Positions 41,445-49,445 of a stretch of 64,000 bases of DNA are shown here, piece by piece. The notes under the pieces were generated by a model, which had not been told where the DNA came from, did not search any database, and saw nothing but the letters and a program-made list of their open reading frames with translations. The position numbers were made by a program, and so were the translations under genes. The DNA comes from Faecalibacterium prausnitzii (GTDB taxonomy: Bacteria > Bacillota > Clostridia > Oscillospirales > Ruminococcaceae). Positions within the stretch are counted from its first letter, which is position 1, and every line of letters begins with the position of its first letter. The stretch spans positions 1-64,000 of the forward strand of contig NZ_PXUP01000009.1 in assembly GCF_003324185.1 (NCBI RefSeq), read 5' to 3'.

Positions 41445-41474
41445 TTGACTGCTCCCCGCGTGCGGGTGTATACT
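41445..41474 (+). promoter_or_regulatory. Promoter of the muramidase gene
   Basis: TTGACT, 18 bases, TATACT. The leader is about 150 bases. Confidence 0.7.
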
Positions 41475-41623
41475 AGAGGAAACGTAAAGTTATCATCCGC
41501 CGTCCTTTTTATCCTGAATCCATGGGCGGCGTGGAATAAAAGCAGGCCCGCCCCGGGCAAGGGGGCAAAGACCCGGGCAGCGCTACGCTGCACCACCGGG
41601 AGATTCGGAGGCAGAGACGACAG

Positions 41624-43063
41624 ATGAAAAAACGATTTGACCGATCCGGCACAGCCCGCCGCAAAGCGGCGGCAGCCGTTGCAGCGCTGACCATGGCGCT
41701 GGTTCTGGCTGTGGGCGGCGCAGGGGCAGCGACCCTGCTGTCTGCACAGCCGGAAACTTTGACCGTGGGCGCAGTCGTGCCCCACATCACCGCCGGGACG
41801 CCGCAGGCAAGCAGCCCGGCAGCGGCTGACCGGGAGGTTTGCACCGCCCCGGAAGCCGAGAGCATAGTGACCGCCGCCCCGGAGCCGGCAGCAGAAAGCG
41901 CCGCACAGCCGCAGCAGACTGCGCCCGCCCCGGAACAGACAGAAAAGCCGGAAACCACTGAAACCGCCCCGTCTGAACCGGAAGAAGCTGTTGAAACGCC
42001 GGAAACACCGGCACAGCCCGCTGAGGATACCGCCCTGGAAGAGGAAAACTCTCCCACACGGCTGCTGGAGGAGACCCCGGAGCTGGCCGCACAGGACCCG
42101 CAGGCTCCCGCAGCGGACGGCACCGCCCAGAACGATACCGCCAGCCAGCACACCCCGGAGGGCAGCGTGCTGCTGACCCCGGAGCAGATCCAGCAGGCAC
42201 TGGATTCCGGCGCGCTGGAGGATGCCGAAGCGCAGTGCATCGACCTGACCGATGAAAACGGCTTTTTCCGGTGGCTGTTCAACTGGCTGTTCGGCACCAA
42301 AGACAGGGAAGAAGAGCCGGTGTACTCCGGCTGGCGCACCGAGAACGGCAAGACCTACTACTACGCGCAGGACACCAACAAAAAGGTCACCGGGCTGCGC
42401 TCCATTGACGGCAAGCTGTATTATTTCGATGCCAACGGCGTTAAACAGGACAATGTGACTTTTGGCATCGATGTGTCCAAGTATCAGTCCGGGCTGGACT
42501 GGAACAAGATCAAAAAATCCGGCGTGAGCTTCGTCATCATCCGCATCGGCTACCGGGGCTACGGTGCTGCGGGAAACCTGGTCAAGGACCCCATGTTCGA
42601 AGAGCACTTCACCAATGCCCGCAACGCGGGGTTGAAGGTTGGCGTGTATTTCTTTACGCAGGCCGTAAACGAGGCCGAAGCGCAGGAGGAGGCCGAGGGC
42701 TGCAACTGGGCGCTGAACGGCCGGATGCTGGACTACCCCATTTTCTATGACACCGAGGCTTCCACCGCCCCGGGCGGCACCGGCCGCGCCGACGGTCTGG
42801 GCGCTGAGGACCGCACCAAGTGCGCCATCGCCTTCTGCGAGCGGGTAAAGGAACTGGGCTACAAGCCCGGCGTGTACGCTTCCACCACATGGTACCGCAA
42901 GCGGGTGGATTATAACACCCTGCGCAGCCGCTACACCATCTGGAACGCCCACTACGGCGTCTCTTCCAGCCCCATCGGCTGCGATCTGTGGCAGGGCACC
43001 GAGAAAGCCCGCATCAACGGTTACAGCGGCGAGCTGGACGCCAATATCAGCTATATCGGGTAA
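41624..43063 (+). CDS. GH25 muramidase with N-terminal signal and repeat domain
   Basis: 479 residues. Signal/anchor (residues 1-45), Glu/Pro/Ala-rich linker (50-190), a tandem cell-wall-binding-like segment (GWRTENGKTYYYAQDTNKKVTGLRSIDGKLYYFDANG, about 225-265) resembling choline-binding repeats, then GH25 lysozyme domain FGIDVSKYQSG...FVIIRIGYRG, PIFYDTEAS (catalytic Asp/Glu) and CDLWQGT. Cleaves peptidoglycan outside the cell. Long structured leader. Confidence 0.9.
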   Translation: MKKRFDRSGTARRKAAAAVAALTMALVLAVGGAGAATLLSAQPETLTVGAVVPHITAGTPQASSPAAADREVCTAPEAESIVTAAPEPAAESAAQPQQTAPAPEQTEKPETTETAPSEPEEAVETPETPAQPAEDTALEEENSPTRLLEETPELAAQDPQAPAADGTAQNDTASQHTPEGSVLLTPEQIQQALDSGALEDAEAQCIDLTDENGFFRWLFNWLFGTKDREEEPVYSGWRTENGKTYYYAQDTNKKVTGLRSIDGKLYYFDANGVKQDNVTFGIDVSKYQSGLDWNKIKKSGVSFVIIRIGYRGYGAAGNLVKDPMFEEHFTNARNAGLKVGVYFFTQAVNEAEAQEEAEGCNWALNGRMLDYPIFYDTEASTAPGGTGRADGLGAEDRTKCAIAFCERVKELGYKPGVYASTTWYRKRVDYNTLRSRYTIWNAHYGVSSSPIGCDLWQGTEKARINGYSGELDANISYIG

Positions 43064-43072
43064 AAGAGACTA

Positions 43073-43116
43073 AACACCCCCGGTCAGCGGCGCAAGCCCT
43101 GACCGGGGGTGTTTTT
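43073..43116 (+). terminator. Terminator after the muramidase gene
   Basis: ACACCCCCGGTCAG pairs with CTGACCGGGGGTGTTTTT. Confidence 0.88.
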
Positions 43117-43190
43117 ATCATACTTCCCTGTTTTTGTGCATAAGCTGGTGGCAGAGTATGCAAGCGCAAATGGCGGGGAGGCATGGGGAT

Positions 43191-43844
43191 ATGTTTGTGG
43201 TAACACTGAGCAAGACGAGCCTGAAAAAACTGGGAGCAGGGGCGGCGTGCTGCGCACTGGTGGTGTTCAGCGCCATGCTGGGGCGGTTCATCAGTACCCG
43301 GACGGTGGCGGTGGCTGCCCCGGTGAACCGTATCGAGAGCGCACAGGACATCCAGACATGGTTCACCGGCTACGGGCTGGAGGTGGACGGCGCGTCCATC
43401 ACGGCGGATAAGGTCAAAATTCCCCGCAGGTGGGACGACAGCTTTTCCGCTTTCAACGGGGTGGTGCAGCAAAGCGGCATGGATCTTGCCCGCTACAAGG
43501 GCAAAACGGTGGAAAAATGGTCGGCGCTGCTCCCGGCGGCAAGCAACGGCGAGACCAGCCGCTACGGGGTGCTGCTGGTGTACAAAAAGAAAGCCGTGGG
43601 CGCGTATCTGCTGGAAAAGCCCTCCGGCACGGTGCTGGGGCTGCAGGACGCCCAGAACGAGCTGGCAAAGCAGACCTCCGGCGAGGATTACAGCGGCGAC
43701 TGGGGCGAGCGGCACGACGAGCAGCTGACCAACAGCACCGCACAGCAGACTTCCGGCGAACCGGAGACAGAGCCCGAAGCCGCCCCGCAGGCAGCCCCCT
43801 ACACCGAGCTGCCGCTGGACGCAGAAGGCTACCCCGTGGAATAG
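43191..43844 (+). CDS. DUF4830 domain-containing protein
   Basis: 217 residues. A short N-terminal membrane segment (KLGAGAACCALVVFSAMLG), then the DUF4830 domain VNRIESAQDIQTWFTGYGLEVD and RRWDDSFSAFNGVVQQSGMD, ending with an acidic Pro-rich tail. Function unknown; topology suggests a surface or lipid-facing protein. Start at ATG 43191 with GGGGAGG 9 bases upstream; the ATG at 43134 has none. Confidence 0.75.
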   Translation: MFVVTLSKTSLKKLGAGAACCALVVFSAMLGRFISTRTVAVAAPVNRIESAQDIQTWFTGYGLEVDGASITADKVKIPRRWDDSFSAFNGVVQQSGMDLARYKGKTVEKWSALLPAASNGETSRYGVLLVYKKKAVGAYLLEKPSGTVLGLQDAQNELAKQTSGEDYSGDWGERHDEQLTNSTAQQTSGEPETEPEAAPQAAPYTELPLDAEGYPVE

Positions 43845-44015
43845 GGACGGCATCCGGGGGAAAAACGACCTTTTTTAAGCTCTTGTCCGGCAGTTGCACA
43901 AACTGCCTAGTTTTTACAAACGATTCGGCAAAAATTAGGCAAAACACGGATTTTTGTAGCATCCGTATGTTCAAATATAACAAAAAATTCTTGTAAAAAT
44001 CGGCAATATGAAACG

Positions 44016-44044
44016 GTGCAAAAATACCGGGACGGGTTTATAAT
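44016..44044 (+). promoter_or_regulatory. Promoter of ptsH
   Basis: GTGCAA, 17 bases, TATAAT (44039-44044). The 290-base gap before it holds AT-rich sequence and no gene. Confidence 0.6.
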
Positions 44045-44132
44045 AGTAGTATACCAATCCCCATTGGCAAAGCCATGTTCCGGGGCTGAATGTGCAGTCC
44101 GGGCAGAGGGATCAAGTAAGGAGAAAATGATT

Positions 44133-44390
44133 ATGAAGGAATTTCAGTACACTGTTAAGGATGCCTGCGGCATCCATGCCCGTCCCGCCGGTCTGCTGGT
44201 CAAGACCGTGAAGGGCTTTGCAAGCACCGCTACCCTCGAGAAGGACGGCAAGAGCTGCGATATGCGCAAGCTGATGGCTCTGATGGGCATGGGCGTCAAG
44301 CAGGGCGAGACCGTGACCATCAAGGTCGAAGGCGATGATGAAGAAGCAGCCGCAGAGGCCATCCAGAAGTTCCTGAGCGAGAACGTCTGA
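44133..44390 (+). CDS. ptsH: HPr phosphocarrier protein with Lys46
   Basis: 85 residues. GIHARPAGLL gives the phosphorylated His15. The segment normally reading KSIMGVMSLG is RKLMALMGMG here, so residue 46 is Lys rather than Ser. Passes phosphate from EI to the EIIA and EIIB domains, but cannot be phosphorylated at position 46 by HPr kinase. Start at ATG 44133 (AAGGAG spaced 9), not the closer ATG 44127. Confidence 0.93.
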   Translation: MKEFQYTVKDACGIHARPAGLLVKTVKGFASTATLEKDGKSCDMRKLMALMGMGVKQGETVTIKVEGDDEEAAAEAIQKFLSENV

Positions 44391-44408
44391 GCCGCGGCTT
44401 AAAAGCCG

Positions 44409-44440
44409 AGCCCTCGCGGGAAAACTGCGGGGGCTTTTTT
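44409..44440 (+). terminator. Attenuator between ptsH and ptsI
   Basis: AGCCCTCGC pairs with GCGGGGGCTTTTTT; favours excess HPr over EI. Confidence 0.75.
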
Positions 44441-44492
44441 GACAAAACGCCGGGCGCTGCACGCCCGGCTGTAAGTGGAAGGAGAACGTGCT

Positions 44493-46136
44493 ATGCAGGT
44501 AGGCACCGGCAAGAGCGTGCTCAATGGCATCGCCATTGGCAAGCTGAAGATCTATAAGAAAAAAGATACCGCGATTTCCACCGCTCCTGTGGCAGATACT
44601 GCCGCAGAACTGGAGCGTTTTGAAGCTGCCCGCCAGAAGGCCATTGAGCAGCAGACCGCCCTGTACGAAAAGGCACTGGCAGAGGCCGGTGAGGACATCG
44701 CCGAGGTGTTCAACATCCACGCCATGATGCTGGATGACGACGACTTTGTGGATGCCATCAAGGAGATCATCAACGGGCAGAAGATGTGCGCCGAGTACGC
44801 CGTCAAGACCGCCGGCAACAATCAGGCTGCGGTGTTCTCTGCCATGGACGACCCGTATCTGCAGGCCCGCAGCGCGGATGTGCTGGACATTGCGCAGGCC
44901 ATGCTGGACATTCTGCAGGGGGTGGACAACGCTTCCCTGCAGGGCACCGAGCCCAGCATTCTGGTAGCCGAGGATCTGGCTCCCTCCGAGACCGTGCGCA
45001 TGGACAAGAGCCTGCTGCTGGGCTTTATCACCCGCGAGGGCAGCTCCAACAGCCACACCGCCATTCTGGCACGCAGCATGAACATCCCCGCCCTGATCCA
45101 GTGCAAGGATATTCAGGAGGACTGGGACGGCAAGATGGCTGTGGTGGACGGCTACAACGCCTGTGTGTATGTGGACCCCACCCCCGACCTGCTCAAGAGC
45201 CTGAAAAAGCGCCAGCAGGAGGACCAGAAAAAGCAGGCTCTGCTGCAGGAGCTGAAGGGCAAGCCCAACACCACGCTGGACGGCAAGACCATCAATGTGT
45301 TCGCCAACATCGGCGGCATGGGCGACGTGGGCGCAGTGCAGCAGAACGACGCCGGCGGCGTAGGTCTGTTCCGCACCGAGTTCGTCTACCTGAACTGCAA
45401 GGACTTCCCCACCGAGGACTACCAGTTCGAGGCTTACAAGCAGGTGGTGGAAAGCCTTGCACCCCGCAAGGTGGTGGTGCGCACCTGTGATATCGGCGCA
45501 GACAAGACCGTGGATTACATGAAGCTGGACCACGAGGACAACCCCGCACTGGGCTACCGCGCCATCCGCATCTGCCTGACCCGCAAGGACTTTTTCAAGA
45601 CCCAGCTGCGCGCACTGCTGCGGGCTTCCGCCTACGGCAACATGAGCATCATGTTCCCCATGATCACCAGCCTGCGGGAGCTGCAGGACGCAAAGGCTGT
45701 TCTGGAAGAGTGCCGCGCCGAGCTGACCGCCGAGGGCGTCAAGATGGGGCAGAACATTGAAGTGGGCACCATGATCGAGACCCCCGCCGCCGTGCTCATC
45801 GCGGACGAGCTGGCCGCCGAGTGCGACTTCTTCTCCATCGGCACCAACGACCTGACCCAGTACACCTGCGCGCTGGACCGCCAGAACGCAAAGCTGGAGC
45901 CCTTCTTCAACCCCCATCACCCCGCCGTGCTGCGCGCCATCAAGATGACCATTGAAGCCGGTCACCGCCACGGCATCTGGGTGGGCATCTGCGGCGAGCT
46001 GGGCGCTGACACCGCCCTGACCGAGACCTTCCTGCGCATGGGCGTGGACGAGCTGTCCATGAACGCCAAGAGCATCCTGCCGGTGCGCAAGATCATCCGC
46101 AGCGTAGACCTGAGCAAGCCCTCTGAGAAGGCTTGA
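44493..46136 (+). CDS. ptsI: PTS enzyme I
   Basis: 547 residues. Phospho-His in EGSSNSHTAILARSMNIPA near residue 188; DGYNACVYVDPTPD hinge; PEP-binding TIM barrel with VGLFRTEFVYL, MFPMITS and EVGTMIETPAAVL, and Cys-containing GICGELGAD. Feeds phosphate from PEP to HPr. Full length. AAGGAG precedes ATG 44493. Repeat E5 follows the stop. Confidence 0.94.
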   Translation: MQVGTGKSVLNGIAIGKLKIYKKKDTAISTAPVADTAAELERFEAARQKAIEQQTALYEKALAEAGEDIAEVFNIHAMMLDDDDFVDAIKEIINGQKMCAEYAVKTAGNNQAAVFSAMDDPYLQARSADVLDIAQAMLDILQGVDNASLQGTEPSILVAEDLAPSETVRMDKSLLLGFITREGSSNSHTAILARSMNIPALIQCKDIQEDWDGKMAVVDGYNACVYVDPTPDLLKSLKKRQQEDQKKQALLQELKGKPNTTLDGKTINVFANIGGMGDVGAVQQNDAGGVGLFRTEFVYLNCKDFPTEDYQFEAYKQVVESLAPRKVVVRTCDIGADKTVDYMKLDHEDNPALGYRAIRICLTRKDFFKTQLRALLRASAYGNMSIMFPMITSLRELQDAKAVLEECRAELTAEGVKMGQNIEVGTMIETPAAVLIADELAAECDFFSIGTNDLTQYTCALDRQNAKLEPFFNPHHPAVLRAIKMTIEAGHRHGIWVGICGELGADTALTETFLRMGVDELSMNAKSILPVRKIIRSVDLSKPSEKA

Positions 46137-46139
46137 ACC

Positions 46140-46212
46140 GCGGAAAAAATATTATTATAATTTGTGGCTCCGAAACGCCTGCGGGCGTTTCTGAGCCACT
46201 TTTTTCACAGAA
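46140..46212 (+). repeat. 3'-end structured repeat, copy E5 (5'-truncated)
   Basis: After the ptsI stop: CCGCGGAA, AT spacer ATATTATTATAATTT, hairpin GTGGCTCCGAAACGCC-TGCG-GGCGTTTCTGAGCCAC (46164-46199, one mismatch), then TTTTTTCAC and AGGGG. Lacks the first stem of E1-E4. Acts as the ptsI terminator. Confidence 0.7.
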
Positions 46213-46248
46213 GGGGTAACTCCCGGACAGGCAAACCTTGCCGCCACA

Positions 46249-46302
46249 CAAAAAAGCTCCCCCTTTCGGGGGAGCTGGCACGCCGTAAGGCGTGACTGAG
46301 AG
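46249..46302. repeat. Half-element of the inverted-repeat family
   Basis: GCTCCCCCTTTCGGGGGAGC hairpin then TGGCACGCCGTAAGGCGTGACTGAGAGG, the conserved right half of the 33434 element. Confidence 0.6.
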
Positions 46303-46326
46303 GGTTCGCGCAATGCGCATACCCAA

Positions 46327-46812
46327 TCATTTCCGCTGTTCCAGCATGGTCTGGATGCGGGTCTTGGCGCGGTAATAGGTCACCCGCGCCCATGCGGCAT
46401 TGTGGCCGAAAATCGCCCCGATGCGGTCAAAGGGCAGCTCGCCAAACACCCGCAGGCTGAACACCTCTTTGTAAGGCTCTTCCAGCGCGTGCAGACACTG
46501 ATGCACCGTAAAGGCGGCATCCTTGTCCACCAGCAGCTGCGCGATATCCGGGCTGTCGGCGGCTTTTGTTTCGGCATCTTCCAGCGGGGCTGCGTGCTTT
46601 GCGCGGCGGCAGTGGTCGTAGTAGGCGTTGCGCGCCACCGTAAACAGCCACGCCCGCACATCCTGCTTGCCGTCATAGTCTTTCAGGCCATCCAGTGCCC
46701 GGAAAAAGTTCTCCTGCGTCAGCTCCTCGGCCAGCGCTTCGCTGCGGGTAAGTCCCTGCAAAAACAGGCAGACGTCCCGGAAGTAGAGCCGATAGATGGT
46801 TTCAATGTCCAT
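46327..46812 (-). CDS. ECF-type sigma factor
   Basis: 161 residues. Region 2 (YRLYFRDVCLFLQGLTRSEALAEELTQENFFRAL, then VRAWLFTVARNAYYDHCRR) and region 4 with a helix-turn-helix (YKEVFSLRVFGELPFDRIGAIFGHNAAWARVTYYRAK) are clear. It directs polymerase to a regulon set by extracytoplasmic signals. It is downstream of its zinc-finger anti-sigma partner rather than before it. Start at 46812 with GGAG 8 bases upstream. Confidence 0.85.
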   Translation of the reverse strand: MDIETIYRLYFRDVCLFLQGLTRSEALAEELTQENFFRALDGLKDYDGKQDVRAWLFTVARNAYYDHCRRAKHAAPLEDAETKAADSPDIAQLLVDKDAAFTVHQCLHALEEPYKEVFSLRVFGELPFDRIGAIFGHNAAWARVTYYRAKTRIQTMLEQRK

Positions 46813-46817
46813 AGGCA

Positions 46818-47468
46818 TCACTCCGGCCATTCGACCTCATCCCATGCCGCAGGCTCGCTGCCCACTGCATACCATGTACCGTCCTGACCGTTGAACGCCG
46901 CCGTCATGTCCGCTGCATCCACCACCGCCGAGTGGTCAGTGCGCATCCATCCGGTGCTACGGAGCAGGTCTGTGTCCTTTTTCAACAGCTTGTCAAGGGT
47001 ATCGTGCACCCACGGGATGCGGTAGCGGATGGCCTCGTAGTGCCAGTCGGCATGGGTCGGCTTCAGGTATACGTCCTCGGCGCGGGTCTCCAGCACCCAA
47101 CCGTTTGCACCGTTTTCCGCCTGCTGGTAGTAAGCCTGCAATCGTGCATCAAAAAAGGATACCCGGTCGCAGGCGGTGTAGCCGTACCAGCCAAAGCCGC
47201 ACACCGCCGCCAGCGCCAGCGCTGCCGCAAAGCTGCACAGCATGGTGCGCAGACGGCGGCGGTTCAGGCTGCTGCGGATGTTTTTCAGCGGTGCATCCGG
47301 CTGGGGTTCCGGCTGCACCGGCACCGGCTTTTCCATCTGTTCCAGCTCTGCACGGCAGGCAGGGCACGCTGCAAGGTGCTGCTCCACCAGCGCACTGCTG
47401 GCGGGGCTGGCAAGCTTTTCGGCGTACAGGGGCAGTAAGTCGCGGATCACGTCACATTCCAGCTTCAT
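46818..47468 (-). CDS. Zinc-finger anti-sigma factor, membrane-anchored
   Basis: 216 residues. CDVIRDLLPLYAEKL then VEQHLAACPACRAEL is a zf-HC2 domain that binds zinc with H-x3-C-x2-C. Residues about 78-98 form one membrane span (FAAALALAAVCGFGWYGY), followed by an extracytoplasmic domain of about 110 residues. Expected to hold the adjacent ECF sigma until a signal cuts or releases it. The gene precedes the sigma gene by 5 bases, an uncommon order. Start at 47468 (AAAGGAGG, 8 bases). Confidence 0.82.
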   Translation of the reverse strand: MKLECDVIRDLLPLYAEKLASPASSALVEQHLAACPACRAELEQMEKPVPVQPEPQPDAPLKNIRSSLNRRRLRTMLCSFAAALALAAVCGFGWYGYTACDRVSFFDARLQAYYQQAENGANGWVLETRAEDVYLKPTHADWHYEAIRYRIPWVHDTLDKLLKKDTDLLRSTGWMRTDHSAVVDAADMTAAFNGQDGTWYAVGSEPAAWDEVEWPE

Positions 47469-47550
47469 GGTCATTTCCTCCTTTGCGGGCTTTCGTGCGC
47501 CCTTTCACCCCAATAACGCACAAAGAGGAAAAACGTTACAGGTTTTTTCA

Positions 47551-47593
47551 AAAAACTCCCCCAGCCACGCAGAAGCGAAGACTGAGGGAGTTT
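47551..47593 (-). terminator. Terminator of the M23-like gene
   Basis: AAACTCCCTCAG pairs with CTGGGGGAGTTTTTTG on the minus strand. Confidence 0.75.
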
Positions 47594-47595
47594 GT

Positions 47596-48897
47596 TCAGT
47601 TTTCCTTCCAGAACAGCCCGCCGGAGGTCTGGAACAGCAGGCGCGGGTTCACGCTTCTGCTGCCCAGCTTGAAGTCCATGGTCAGCTCCTCGCCCAGTGC
47701 GCCCACAGCCTGTCCCTTTTCCACGGTCTGTCCCCTGCTGACCGAAAGCTCCTGCAAGCCGTACAGGTAGCTGCGCAGCCCGCAGCCGTGGTCGATGACC
47801 ACCGTGTTGCCGGTAAGTTCCAGACTGCCCGCAAACACCACCGTGCCGTTGGCTGCGGCGCGGCAGGGCGCGCCCGGGATGGTGTACAGCTTTGTGGAGT
47901 TGGAGCGGCTGCCCTGCTGGCCGTTCGTTACCTTGATTTGCCCGTAGTCCACCAAGGTCATGGAGTCCTCAGCCGGGGGCACAAAGCCGCCCTGCCACTG
48001 CTTGGCGGTGACGGCAGCCTCGTACAGCGGCCAGATGGCACTGCGGAACTGGGCGTTGGCGCTCTCCGCAGCCGGTTCTTCGGCTTCCACCTCCACCGTG
48101 CCGAAGTCCTTCGGCAGCACGGTCAGGGTGCGGGTGATGGTCTCGCCGTTCACCGTGATGTTTATCTCGTGCCCGCCGGAGGAGGCGTTATAGGCTGCCG
48201 GGATATAGGCGCGCCAGCCCTCGGCGGCGCGCACGCACTGCACGCTGCCAAGGTCGGTCTCGATGGTGGGCACGGCGTCTCCGGTCATGCCGGAGATGCG
48301 CACGCCTACCGTGCCGCCCTGCTCCACCCGCTCGGCGGAAAGCTCCACCTCCGCACTGGCCTGCAGGGTGAACCGGAAGCTGTACCGGTACCAGCCGGTG
48401 GGCTTTGCGGGGCGCTCCAGACCTAAGTTTTTGCGCAGCTGTCCGGTGCTGCCGCCCTCGAACTGGGTGATGACCCCGCCCTTGGGCACACGCCACGCGG
48501 TCAGCTCCGCCTTATACTCGCCGTTCGCAGGGAAGAGGAAGTTCTGGTACTCCCCCGCGCTGCCCGCAAACAGCACATCCCCCGCCGCATTCTGGATGGT
48601 CAGGGCGGTGTAGCAGGTCCACTCCGGCAAGGCAAGTTCCGGGTGAGCGGTGTACAGCACACCCAGCTTCTGCACACTCAGGGTGGCGGGGCTGGCGAAC
48701 ACCTTATCCAGCTGACCACCCAGCAACGGCACCTGCCAGCAGGAGCCGTTGGCTTCCAGCGCCTGCCCGCCGAACTGTGCCGCACCGTCCGGACAGCCGC
48801 CCTCGGTGGTAAAGGCATAGCTTACCCCCATCACAGCCGCCAGCAGCACCACCACACCCAGCGCCACACTGATGATCCAGAGCAAAAAACGCTTCAT
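47596..48897 (-). CDS. M23-like peptidase fold protein with degenerate active site
   Basis: 433 residues. N-terminal membrane anchor (FLLWIISVALGVVVLLAAVMGVSYAF), two long beta-rich domains (residues 80-280), then a C-terminal LytM fold: NGTVVFAGSL, TVVIDHGCGLRSYLYGL and VEKGQAVGALGEELTMDFKLG. Where active M23 enzymes have H-x-H and a GHL-type His, this protein has YLYGLQ and TMDFKL, so all three zinc ligands appear missing. Probably an EnvC/NlpD-like regulator rather than a hydrolase. Start at 48897 with AAGGAGAAGG upstream. Confidence 0.8.
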   Translation of the reverse strand: MKRFLLWIISVALGVVVLLAAVMGVSYAFTTEGGCPDGAAQFGGQALEANGSCWQVPLLGGQLDKVFASPATLSVQKLGVLYTAHPELALPEWTCYTALTIQNAAGDVLFAGSAGEYQNFLFPANGEYKAELTAWRVPKGGVITQFEGGSTGQLRKNLGLERPAKPTGWYRYSFRFTLQASAEVELSAERVEQGGTVGVRISGMTGDAVPTIETDLGSVQCVRAAEGWRAYIPAAYNASSGGHEINITVNGETITRTLTVLPKDFGTVEVEAEEPAAESANAQFRSAIWPLYEAAVTAKQWQGGFVPPAEDSMTLVDYGQIKVTNGQQGSRSNSTKLYTIPGAPCRAAANGTVVFAGSLELTGNTVVIDHGCGLRSYLYGLQELSVSRGQTVEKGQAVGALGEELTMDFKLGSRSVNPRLLFQTSGGLFWKEN

Positions 48898-48919
48898 GTT
48901 CCTTCTCCTTATGTACAAA

Positions 48920-48968
48920 AAGGGCGCACCGGGGCAAGTCCGTTCAGACAGACTGCTCCGTGCGCCCC
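48920..48968 (-). terminator. Terminator after the 64-residue protein gene
   Basis: GGGCGCAC pairs with GTGCGCCC, then TTTTTG on the minus strand. Confidence 0.75.
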
Positions 48969-49009
48969 GATGTGCTCATCTTCCCGGCAGTTTCCGGTAT
49001 TTCAGGGAA

Positions 49010-49204
49010 TTATTCTGCGTCGGTCTCGTCCTCGGCAGCGGCTTCCTCCGGCTCTACGGTTTCTGCGTCATCCTCGCCGAACAGCAGACGCTCGTATTCG
49101 TCCAGCTCCTTCTCGCGGCGGTTCAGGTAAAGTGCCACAGCAGCCAGCGCACCAGCCACAGCAGCCAGAACGGCGATCACAGCGACCAAGCAAGATTTTT
49201 TCAT
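49010..49204 (-). CDS. Small membrane protein of unknown function
   Basis: 64 residues. One N-terminal membrane span (VAVIAVLAAVAGALAAVALYLNRR) followed by an acidic tail (EDDAETVEPEEAAAEDETDAE). Ribosome site AAGGAG, own promoter TTGTAA-17-TATAAT at 49320-49348. No family recognised; the acidic tail could bind a partner. Confidence 0.55.
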   Translation of the reverse strand: MKKSCLVAVIAVLAAVAGALAAVALYLNRREKELDEYERLLFGEDDAETVEPEEAAAEDETDAE

Positions 49205-49319
49205 AGATTCAGTACACTCCTTTTTGCAGTTGAAACGTTGTTTCAGCTTGATTTTTCCAGCGGGCGTCCCGCAAAAGGATCTTGATGCAAACGGCGATCA
49301 GCGCCGCTTTGTAGCTTTT

Positions 49320-49348
49320 ATTATACCCGTTCCCGCCCAAAATTACAA
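49320..49348 (-). promoter_or_regulatory. Promoter of the 64-residue protein gene
   Basis: TTGTAA, 17 bases, TATAAT on the minus strand; leader about 116 bases. Confidence 0.7.
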
Positions 49349-49445
49349 CCGTTGCACCCCAATTTTCACGCCCCGAAAGTGCTGCGGGGCGCAGTTTGGG
49401 CAGTGTGCCGGTTTTGGCGCGGTGCTTTTCGGCAGAATGCCAATA

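Larger units (their letters stand above)
41233..41623. other. Divergent regulatory region with GGAA/TTCC array and structured leader
   Basis: Holds the minus-strand promoter TTGCTG-17-TATGAT (41288-41316, extended -10), four GGAA/TTCC units at strict 8-base steps (41371-41398), the plus-strand promoter (41445-41474) and a 150-base GC-rich leader before the muramidase ATG. Confidence 0.6.

Noticed and set aside
41520-41623. c-di-GMP or c-di-AMP riboswitch in the muramidase leader
   Set aside because: Some GGGCAAAG and CCGGGA segments resemble GEMM or ydaO parts, but the ordered core could not be aligned; kept only as an unassigned structured leader.
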